Origin: Methanosarcinales archaeon
GTDB lineage: Archaea; Halobacteriota; Methanosarcinia; Methanosarcinales; Methanogasteraceae
Direction: 5' to 3'
DNA: 11,805 nt
Assembly (NCBI GenBank): GCA_030605805.1
Contig: JAUWHQ010000194.1
Location: forward strand, 1-11,805
How positions within the stretch are numbered: the stretch's first letter is position 1; each line of letters starts with the position of its first letter. Position numbers and translations under genes: made by a program. The notes under the pieces are model-generated. The model saw only the letters and a program-made list of their open reading frames with translations. It was not told where the DNA came from and made no database searches. This document shows, one piece after another, positions 1-5,099 of the stretch.

Positions 1-90
1 TCCGAGGCACAGGGACTCACCGACACAGCGCAGGAACTGATGAACAATCTCGAGCGGTTCACGGTGCGAGAGACTGAGGCTGTGGTATAG
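1..90 (+). CDS. Methyl-accepting chemotaxis protein, C-terminal tail (partial)
   Basis: The first 29 codons, in frame 1, end at TAG (88-90) and read as the extreme C-terminus of a receptor of the MCP family: a helical, Gln/Glu-rich stretch ending LERFTV followed by a short tail. The start lies outside the window. MCPs sense ligands and control the CheA kinase through CheW, and cheW lies just downstream, which supports the assignment. The last residues and the following GGAGGAC ribosome site closely resemble the end of the next open frame (102-389), so the two are duplicated receptor tails. Only the tail is visible, so ligand and topology cannot be judged. Confidence 0.6.
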   Translation, partial: SEAQGLTDTAQELMNNLERFTVRETEAVV

Positions 91-101
91 GAGGACGGGT
101 T

Positions 102-389
102 ATGTACAATACCAATATTAAGGCTCGGGAGATCTATGCCAAGCAAACCGCTGATGCCGTGAGGAAACTCTCTGTCAGTATGGATGAGGTTGCACGTATA
201 TCAGAAGAAAGTGCATCCACCATCAAGCAGGATTCCTTTGCGGCGCAGCAGCAGGCAGCTACGGTACAGGAGTTGACATCCGAGATCTATGAGCTTGTTG
301 ATGTGACACAGGAACTGGTGGACGAACTCAGCAGGCTCACGGTGCAAGGGACTGTGGCTGTGGTATTGGAGGACCGGAATCATGGATGA
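102..389 (+). CDS. Truncated MCP C-terminal fragment (95 aa), overlapping cheW
   Basis: This 95-residue frame starts at ATG 102 behind a GGAGG site (90-94). From about residue 25 it matches the last part of an MCP signalling domain (DEVARISEESA, then a long Gln/Glu-rich helix ending LSRLTV). It has no sensor, membrane segment, HAMP domain or hairpin tip, so it cannot act as a receptor. Compared with the upstream tail, the expected TAG stop is TTG at 366-368; the frame reads on through the old ribosome site and ends at TGA 387-389, overlapping the cheW start in ATGGATGA. It is probably a duplication remnant; it may still couple translation to cheW. Whether a stable peptide is made is unknown. 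Confidence 0.6.
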   Translation: MYNTNIKAREIYAKQTADAVRKLSVSMDEVARISEESASTIKQDSFAAQQQAATVQELTSEIYELVDVTQELVDELSRLTVQGTVAVVLEDRNHG

Positions 390-846
390 ATCATCGTCTG
401 ATGAAGCGATACTTGTCGTCTTCACGCTTGCTGAGGGGCTCTATGGGGTCAAGGTCGAGCAGGTGCGTGAGATCACGAGTATGCGTGATACAACACCGGT
501 GCCGAACGCACCGTACTATGTGAATGGTGTCACCAATCTCAGGGGTCAGGTCACCACGGTGACCGATCTCAGGAGAAGATTCGGACTTGATGAAAAGGAA
601 CGCGACGATAACACACGGATCATCATCGTCGAGCCCGATGGCATTCCGATCGGCATGGTCGTGGACTCGGTGAGCGAGGTACTGCGGATGCCGTCAAAGG
701 ATATCGAGCCGGTGCCTGACCTCGTGACTGAGTCAGGCAGCAGTGGCATCGATGCTGAGTACATCAGGGGCGTCGGCAAGCTGGGTGATGGGAAACTGCT
801 GATCCTGCTGGATCTCGAGAAGGTGCTTACAGCGGTAGCGTCGTAG
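382..846 (+). CDS. cheW: Chemotaxis coupling protein CheW (copy 1, intact)
   Basis: This cytoplasmic adaptor links MCP receptors to the CheA kinase. The 154-residue product is one CheW domain of normal length. It has the opening ILVVFTLAEGLYGVKVEQVREI (residues 10-31), the PVPNAPYYVNGVTNLRG segment (39-55) with the conserved Arg54, DLRRRF (62-67), IIIVEPDGIPIGMVVDSVSEVL (80-101) and the closing GKLLILLDLEKVL (137-149). ATG 382 is set by GGAGGACC at 368-375 and by the overlap with the preceding MCP fragment, suggesting translational coupling. It is the only one of four related copies here that has both its own start and a complete reading frame. A hairpin terminator follows 14 bases after the stop. 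Confidence 0.93.
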   Translation: MDESSSDEAILVVFTLAEGLYGVKVEQVREITSMRDTTPVPNAPYYVNGVTNLRGQVTTVTDLRRRFGLDEKERDDNTRIIIVEPDGIPIGMVVDSVSEVLRMPSKDIEPVPDLVTESGSSGIDAEYIRGVGKLGDGKLLILLDLEKVLTAVAS

Positions 847-897
847 GGATCGGGTTAAAGCCGCGGACTCGTGAGGGTCCGTGGTTTTTTGTTTTTT
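400..897 (+). repeat. cheW/terminator repeat, unit 1 of 4 (longest copy)
   Basis: The stretch from cheW codon 7 through its terminator is repeated in direct orientation at 1594-2068, 3659-4018 and 4811-5090. The units start at progressively later points of cheW (codons about 7, 56 and 82) but all end just past the hairpin and T-tract. After every stop codon comes the same short link, TAGGGAT(C)GGGTT(A/G)AA, before the hairpin. Identity is high by eye but was not computed. The units bracket foreign genes, so they are likely recombination substrates. Confidence 0.8.
861..897 (+). terminator. Hairpin plus T-tract terminator of cheW copy 1
   Basis: The arms CCGCGGACTC (861-870) and GGGTCCGTGG (875-884) pair over 10 bp with two G-U pairs around a 4-base loop. 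TTTTTT (885-890) and a second T6 (892-897) follow. This resembles a bacterial intrinsic terminator; archaeal RNA polymerase mainly responds to the T-tract. The same element recurs after the other three cheW copies. Confidence 0.8.
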
Positions 898-972
898 CGT
901 TCATCCGCATATCATATTCACGGATCGTTCTGCTGGATACAACTGTTACATCTCCTAACCTGACAGAGACGT

Positions 973-2016
973 TTGAATAGCAAGAGGGGTGAGAAAGTGG
1001 GAAATACAAACAAAAAGGAGATGGAATACGGCAGAAATTTGGTAGAATGCGATGAAAACCCGGTAAGGCATGGTGAACTCTATATTGACCCCGGATTTTT
1101 TGAGAATTGGGATAAAGAACTTGAACTTCTAAATAAAGGGAAAGTGGGAAGAAAGTTTCAGTTCCCTACTCAATTCATCCGGTTTTTGATGCTCATGCAC
1201 ATCCGTTTCCACCTCTCCTATCGCCATCTGGAAGGATTCCTGGAAGAGCTTTCCCAACTTGTTCCTGAAGTGAGGGTGACTGATTACACAAACATATATA
1301 AGCGTGGGACAAAGCTCCAAATTCTAATATCAAGCGCCATGGAAGAGGGTGAGGAACCCATCATCATTGCGATAAACTCCTCCGGAGCAAAGATCGCGAA
1401 TCGTAGAGAGTGGATGGGGGAGGCATGGGAGGACATGGATTGGATCAGGGTTCATCTATCCGTGAACATGGAGACAAATGAGATCGTGTCTCTGGAAAGA
1501 GTCACAGATGAAACCGTTGAAGATGACGTAGCATTTAATGATATTATAGAGGATGCAGAAGAAAACGTAGGTGAAGGAGAGATTAAGAAGCGAGATGAGG
1601 CGATTCTTGTCGTCTTCACGCTCGCCGATGGGCTGTATGGGGTCGATGTCAGCCAGGTGCGCGAGATCACGAGTATGCAGGAGACCGCGCCTGTGCCGAA
1701 TTCGCCATACTATGTGGACGGCGTCATCAATCTCATGGGGCAGGTCACCACGGTGACCGATCTCCGGAGAAGATTCGGGCTTGATGAGAGGGAGCGGGAT
1801 GATAACACACGGATCATCATCGTCGAGCCCGAAGGTGTGCCCATCGGGATGGTCGTGGATTCGGTGAGTGAAGTGCTGCGGATGCCGGCAGATGATATCG
1901 AGCCTGTGCCCGACCTTGTGGTCGCCGATGCAGACTATGTGAAGGGCGTTGGCAAACTGGGTGATGGCAGGCTCCTGATCCTGCTGGATCTGGAGAAGGT
2001 GCTTGCGGCGTCGTAG
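973..2016 (+). CDS. Chimera: N-terminal IS5-type transposase fragment fused in frame to CheW copy 2
   Basis: One open frame of 347 codons joins two unrelated parts. Residues about 18-198 match the N-terminal half of archaeal IS5-family transposases: a WDKELELLNKGKVGRKFQFP segment, a FHLSYRHLEGFL helix, DYTNIYKR, and the first catalytic motif region IIIAINSSGAKIANRREWM. The motif Asp is Asn135, and the fragment ends before the second catalytic Asp. Residues 208-347 are a CheW domain nearly identical to copy 1, but the NLRG Arg is Met255 and a short segment before DADYVKG is deleted. No plausible in-frame start lies at the join, so CheW copy 2 is made only as a fusion, if at all. TTG 973 is the outermost start; GTG 997 behind GGTGAG (987-992) is the better start and gives 339 aa. 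Transposition activity is not expected. Confidence 0.75.
   Translation: MNSKRGEKVGNTNKKEMEYGRNLVECDENPVRHGELYIDPGFFENWDKELELLNKGKVGRKFQFPTQFIRFLMLMHIRFHLSYRHLEGFLEELSQLVPEVRVTDYTNIYKRGTKLQILISSAMEEGEEPIIIAINSSGAKIANRREWMGEAWEDMDWIRVHLSVNMETNEIVSLERVTDETVEDDVAFNDIIEDAEENVGEGEIKKRDEAILVVFTLADGLYGVDVSQVREITSMQETAPVPNSPYYVDGVINLMGQVTTVTDLRRRFGLDERERDDNTRIIIVEPEGVPIGMVVDSVSEVLRMPADDIEPVPDLVVADADYVKGVGKLGDGRLLILLDLEKVLAAS
985..1590 (+). mobile_element. Remnant of an archaeal IS5-family insertion sequence
   Basis: This is the transposase-derived part of the chimeric frame, bounded on the right by the join to cheW at about 1590-1594. The left limit is approximate: no terminal inverted repeat or target duplication was recognised in 898-985. 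The C-terminal half of the transposase is absent, so the element was cut by recombination or inserted and then deleted. Family assignment rests on the conserved block order and on the DSTG-like and EWM motifs, and it was not checked by search. Confidence 0.6.
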
Positions 2017-2029
2017 GGATGGGTTGAAG

Positions 2030-2068
2030 CCGCGGGTCGGGAGGGGGCCGCAGGGGTTTGATTTTTTT
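2030..2068 (+). terminator. Terminator of cheW copy 2 (weakened)
   Basis: This is the copy 2 version of the repeated hairpin. CCGCGG (2030-2035) pairs with CCGCAGG (2048-2054) with one bulged A. The loop is 12 bases, and the upper stem seen in copy 1 is lost. GGTTTGA and then T7 (2062-2068) follow. The T-tract alone may suffice in an archaeon. From here to 2192 nothing further is recognisable. Confidence 0.55.
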
Positions 2069-2192
2069 GTAGTCTGGATTCGTGCTCTGATACGCTTTAC
2101 CAAAAATCGACACCGGGAGATGGCTGCGCCGCTCATGGTGCAGACACGAATAGAACAAATTCCACAAAATGGCATGGATGTTTGTCATGCGT

Positions 2193-3605
2193 TTAGCCAC
2201 TACAAAAATCATCCAGATCAAATACAAAAAACCCTTCTGCCCTTATTCTATCTTTTCCCCCAACCTTTTTCGCAATAATCCCAAAATATTCCTTCCTTGC
2301 CCCGGTCTCCCATTGCACAAACCTTGATTTTTCTTTTACTCCATTCAGAACCTCAATCGCATCTCTTTCGCTTAATTCTTTCCACTTGCATTCAATAAAC
2401 ATTATTTCTCTGGATTTATCATTTAAACCAACAATATCGATCTCATACACATTTTTTCCTCTGGGCGCATCTTTGATCTTACCCCACTGCCGCCCCATCC
2501 TGCTAAAAGAAAATGGCAGTTTTTTTATGGTTTCCGGTTTCATCATAAAATCCCTGGCGATATTTTCAAATATGGTACCAACAAAAGAGTTGAAATCTTT
2601 TTTTATCACCTGCATCACCTTGTCAGGATATCCATACTCTATCTCTGTTTTGTTCGGGTGCACATATCTGAAATAAAACCTGAAAAAATTATCTTTTATG
2701 AAGTATCTCGTCTTCTTGCTTCTTTCAGATTCGGTTACCGGATGTTCTTTTCCTACAAGTTCAAGTCTCATCAACGTGCCAACATACTTGGGAAGATCTT
2801 TCTGGGGTACCTTCGAATAATCGGAGATCTCGACGAGACGGGTTTTGCCTTTTGCGATAGCCTCGAATATAGAAATATATAAATAGTACTCCCTCAGCTC
2901 TTCTTTCAACAACGTTTCTGCTTCTTCGTACAAAATTTCGCCTTTTGTTAAGATATGTTCTCTTATATTTTCAAAGACGTTTTTTCCAGGATCGAATTCA
3001 AGGAGATAAAGGGGGATCCCGCCAAGAACGCTGTAAAATTCAACGGCTCTTTCAGCATCGATTCCATGGTAAAATTCCTGTATGTGATATGCTTTCAGGG
3101 ACTCCAGTTTCCATTGACCCGTCCTCCGTCCGTACAACGGTGACTTTTCCGAAAGCGCGCCTTTTACCATCATCGAAACGGATGAGCCGCAAAGGATCAG
3201 CATAATATTCTCATTTTTCAGGCATTCATCCCATATCACCTGGAATACAGAGGGTATCGTGTCATCCCGTTCTATAAGGTATGAAAATTCATCAATTACA
3301 ATTACGTATCTTTTGGACCCGGTATGGCGAACCAGATACCTGAAAAGATCGTAAAAATCCCCCACACGCGGCGGGATGTCGTTGAAATGGTCTGCTGCCT
3401 TTTCAGCAAATCGTTCCAGATTCAACAAGGTCCCCCTTCTATCAGCAAGAAAATAAAGCGCGTTTTTATCATCGCAAAACTGTTTTATCAGTTCTGTCTT
3501 CCCAACTCTCCTTTTACCATAGATAACTACAAATTGGGCGCCTGATGCATCGAATTTTCTTTCAAGGAAATCAAGTTCTGTTCTTCGATTGATAAACCGG
3601 ATCAT
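2193..3605 (-). CDS. Archaeal AAA ATPase with C-terminal PD-(D/E)XK-like domain (DUF234 type)
   Basis: The protein has 470 residues from ATG 3605. FINRRTEL at the N-terminus is typical of the archaeal ATPase family (PF01637 type). Walker A is GKRRVGKT (30-37) and Walker B is VIVIDE (101-106), followed by a sensor-like LCGSS and the GRRTGQWKL segment. A winged-helix region (about 245-315) comes next. The C-terminal part has EIDIVG (Asp390) and FIECKWKE (Glu405, Lys407), the pattern of a restriction-endonuclease-like fold. Members are common in archaeal genomes, often near mobile DNA; their substrate is unsettled. ATG 3605 was chosen because TTAAATAA lies about 26 nt upstream and the family N-terminus begins there. 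ATG 3653, behind GGTGA, would add 16 residues. It lies antisense between cheW copies 2 and 3, so it is probably imported cargo. Confidence 0.85.
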   Translation of the reverse strand: MIRFINRRTELDFLERKFDASGAQFVVIYGKRRVGKTELIKQFCDDKNALYFLADRRGTLLNLERFAEKAADHFNDIPPRVGDFYDLFRYLVRHTGSKRYVIVIDEFSYLIERDDTIPSVFQVIWDECLKNENIMLILCGSSVSMMVKGALSEKSPLYGRRTGQWKLESLKAYHIQEFYHGIDAERAVEFYSVLGGIPLYLLEFDPGKNVFENIREHILTKGEILYEEAETLLKEELREYYLYISIFEAIAKGKTRLVEISDYSKVPQKDLPKYVGTLMRLELVGKEHPVTESERSKKTRYFIKDNFFRFYFRYVHPNKTEIEYGYPDKVMQVIKKDFNSFVGTIFENIARDFMMKPETIKKLPFSFSRMGRQWGKIKDAPRGKNVYEIDIVGLNDKSREIMFIECKWKELSERDAIEVLNGVKEKSRFVQWETGARKEYFGIIAKKVGGKDRIRAEGFFVFDLDDFCSG

Positions 3606-3627
3606 AAAGATTATCTTGTAGATCCGG

Positions 3628-3635
3628 TTATTTAA
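3628..3635 (-). promoter_or_regulatory. TATA-like box of the AAA ATPase gene
   Basis: On the minus strand TTAAATAA is centred 26 nt ahead of ATG 3605, the spacing expected for a leaderless archaeal transcript. It sits inside a small inverted repeat, GGTTA-2-TAACC (3626-3637), which could also bind a regulator. This is inferred from position and sequence only. Confidence 0.4.
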
Positions 3636-3658
3636 CCTTATGGGTGCTTCCATTTAAA

Positions 3659-3965
3659 GGTCACCCGGATCCACGGTGACCGATCTTCGGAGAAGATTCG
3701 GACTGACAGAAAAAGAGCGGGATGATAACACATGGATCATCATCATCGAGCCTGAAGGTGTTCCCATCGGCATGGTCGTGGACAAAAGTCGAGCGAGGTG
3801 CTGCGGATGCCGGCAAAGGATATCGAGCCGGTGCCTGACCTTGTGACTGAGTCAGGCGGCAGTGGCATCGATACCGAGTGCATCAAGGGCGTCGGCAAGC
3901 CGGGGGAGGGGGAACTGCTGGTCCTGCTGGATCTCGAGAAGGTGCTTGCAGCGGCAGTGTCGTAG
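3659..3965 (+). pseudogene. cheW copy 3, 5'-truncated and frameshifted
   Basis: Homology to cheW starts at GGTCACC (3659), about codon 56, directly beside the AAA ATPase gene. A 7-base insertion splits the next codons. The frame then reads TVTDLRRRFGL through EPEGVPIGMVVD, as in intact copies. Near 3784-3797 the region is two bases longer than copies 1 and 2 (AAAAGTCGAGCGAG in place of TCGGTGAGCGAG), which shifts the frame. The CheW C-terminus VLRMPAKDIEPVPDLVTES through LLVLLDLEKVL then follows in the shifted frame to TAG 3963-3965. There is no start codon or ribosome site. The N-terminal third is missing, so no working coupling protein can be made. Confidence 0.85.
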
Positions 3966-3978
3966 GGATGGGTTGAAG

Positions 3979-4018
3979 CCGCGGACTCGCGGGGTGTGAG
4001 TCCACGGGATTTTATTTT
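3979..4018 (+). terminator. Terminator hairpin of cheW copy 3
   Basis: The arms CCGCGGACTC (3979-3988) and GAGTCCACGG (3998-4007) pair at 9 of 10 positions (one C-A mismatch) around a 9-base loop. ATTTTATTTT (4009-4018) follows. The convergent PIN gene ends 14 bases further on (stop at 4032-4034), so the element could serve both directions. Confidence 0.65.
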
Positions 4019-4031
4019 CCATAACCTGATC

Positions 4032-4481
4032 TCACACCCCAATCTCTCTGATAAGAGCTGCCCAGTTGATTATTTCAGCACCAATATCGTTGAGATGCAA
4101 CAGTTTTGAATCCTCTGTGAGCAAGTTTCCAACGGTACACGATTGCGCCAGGATCACTGCATCGAAAAAGTCAAGTCCGAGCAATATGAACTCATTGAAC
4201 ATCTTATCATCCATTGACCTATATCCGTGTATCACGACTTTTTCATCAGCGGACAAAACAGATAACCCCTCGTTGAATCTTTTGTTAACGTCAGACCGTT
4301 TTTCACCTATCTTTAGACTTTTAGCCTTTGCTTCGATGATGGAAATCTCGCTTAGATGAATCTTATCCAATGATTTTATGACTTCTTTATACCTGGTTCT
4401 GGAAAATCCTTTTACATCTATGTCAAGATAGAAAAACGGCATGACATAAGTCGTATCCAAGTATAACTCTCGAAACTTCAT
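4032..4481 (-). CDS. PIN-domain protein, probable VapC-like toxin
   Basis: The 149-residue protein has the acidic residues expected of a PIN-domain RNase: Asp9 in LYLDTTYV, Glu45/Glu50 in SEISIIEAKAK, Asp104/Asp107 in LDFFDAVILAQ, and Asp124 in the closing LLTEDSKLL block. PIN toxins cut RNA using metal held by such residues; the target here is unknown. ATG 4481 follows the stop of the upstream AbrB-like gene by one base, with GAGAG just before it, so the pair is translated as one unit. That arrangement and the AbrB-type partner indicate a type II toxin-antitoxin module. It lies antisense between cheW copies 3 and 4, as does the AAA ATPase between copies 2 and 3. A non-toxin PIN role is possible but less likely. 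Confidence 0.85.
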   Translation of the reverse strand: MKFRELYLDTTYVMPFFYLDIDVKGFSRTRYKEVIKSLDKIHLSEISIIEAKAKSLKIGEKRSDVNKRFNEGLSVLSADEKVVIHGYRSMDDKMFNEFILLGLDFFDAVILAQSCTVGNLLTEDSKLLHLNDIGAEIINWAALIREIGV

Positions 4482-4482
4482 A

Positions 4483-4725
4483 TTATCTCTCTAATAGCTC
4501 TTTTTCTAATATTTCCCGCTCTTTTTTGATATCATCTTCGCTTACAGTTGTAATCGCATCTTCTTCCAATAAATCGATTATCGTTTTTCGCTTCTCTAAG
4601 ATGATCTTTTCACCTTTCACCACCGCAGTGAATTCATTTCCATGGTGCAGACCTATCTGTAACCTCATCTTCTTCGGAGTGTACAATTCTCCCCTTTTTC
4701 CAACCTTCACCACATACTCTGCCAT
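4483..4725 (-). CDS. AbrB/SpoVT-type antitoxin, partner of the PIN protein
   Basis: This is an 80-residue protein. Residues about 3-45 match the swapped-hairpin AbrB fold (VVKVGKRGELYTPKKMRLQIGL, then FTAVVKGEKIILEKR), a DNA-binding domain common in archaeal antitoxins. The remaining tail (about 47-80) is highly charged and helical, as expected of the part that wraps and neutralises the toxin. ATG 4725 has a strong ribosome site, GGAGGAA, and is the first gene of the pair. Antitoxins of this kind usually bind their own promoter and repress the operon. The gene's low G+C content compared with the flanking cheW copies hints at separate origin. Confidence 0.85.
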   Translation of the reverse strand: MAEYVVKVGKRGELYTPKKMRLQIGLHHGNEFTAVVKGEKIILEKRKTIIDLLEEDAITTVSEDDIKKEREILEKELLER

Positions 4726-4774
4726 TTTATTTCCTCCGAAGAAGATCGACTTTCTGAATACTTGAACTTATCGG

Positions 4775-4784
4775 CATATACTTG
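4775..4784 (-). promoter_or_regulatory. Candidate TATA box for the AbrB-PIN operon
   Basis: The minus strand reads AAGTATATGC here. A start of transcription about 25 nt downstream (near 4752) would give a leader of about 27 nt carrying the GGAGGAA ribosome site. This is a positional inference, with no experimental support. Confidence 0.35.
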
Positions 4785-4810
4785 CTTGTCTTTACGCGTG
4801 AGATAATAAA

Positions 4811-5034
4811 CGTCATCGAGCCCGGGGGGCGTTCCGATCGGTATGGTCGTGGACCCCGGTCGAGCGAGGTGCTTGCCGGATGCCTGCAAAAGATACCCGA
4901 GCCGGTGCCCGAACTCGTGACTGAGTCAGGTGGCAGTGGCATCGATGCCGGGTACATCAAGGGCGTCGGCAAGCTTGGGTGACGGGCAATTGCTGATCCT
5001 GCTGGATCTCGAGAAGGTGCTGGTGGCGTCGTAG
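4811..5034 (+). pseudogene. cheW copy 4, most decayed fragment
   Basis: Recognisable homology begins at GTCATCGAGCCC, about codon 82 of cheW, and runs to TAG 5032-5034. At least four small insertions disrupt the frame: the CCCCGGTCGAGCGAG region, GTGCTTGCCGG, GATACCCGAG and AAGCTTGGGTGAC. Pieces of CheW are visible in different frames, for example PEPVPELVTESGGSGIDAGYIKGVGKL and LLILLDLEKVL. It lacks a start and more than half of the domain. It shares with copy 3 the odd two-base lengthening before CGAGCGAG, so the two probably descend from one already-damaged copy. Confidence 0.85.
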
Positions 5035-5048
5035 GGATCGGGTTGAAA

Positions 5049-5090
5049 CCGCGGACTCGCATGGGGTTGAGTCCGCGGGGGTTTTATTTT
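5049..5090 (+). terminator. Terminator hairpin of cheW copy 4 (perfect stem)
   Basis: CCGCGGACTC (5049-5058) and GAGTCCGCGG (5069-5078) form a perfect 10-bp stem with a 10-base loop. GGGTTTTATTTT follows. The stem is the best paired of the four although its cheW is the most decayed. Confidence 0.7.
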
Positions 5091-5099
5091 CTTTCTCTC

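Noticed and set aside
1456..2175. Long minus-strand frame (239 codons) opposite the CheW part of the chimera
   Set aside because: It is a shadow frame favoured by codon bias; His/Arg/Pro-rich with no domain, and similar shadows occur opposite copies 1 and 3.
2003..2278. Plus-strand frame across the copy 2 terminator (91 codons)
   Set aside because: It starts inside the cheW end in another frame, crosses the hairpin and T-tract, and overlaps the ATPase gene end antisense; no ribosome site or family resemblance.
4707..4889. Minus-strand frame running from cheW copy 4 into the AbrB gene start
   Set aside because: It spans the cheW remnant antisense and the AbrB ribosome site; the GGAGGAA-led ATG 4725 in a different frame is the real start.
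400..5090. CRISPR array as explanation for the regular direct repeats
   Set aside because: The repeats are hundreds of bases long, coding, and separated by kilobase genes; there are no short repeats with unique spacers.
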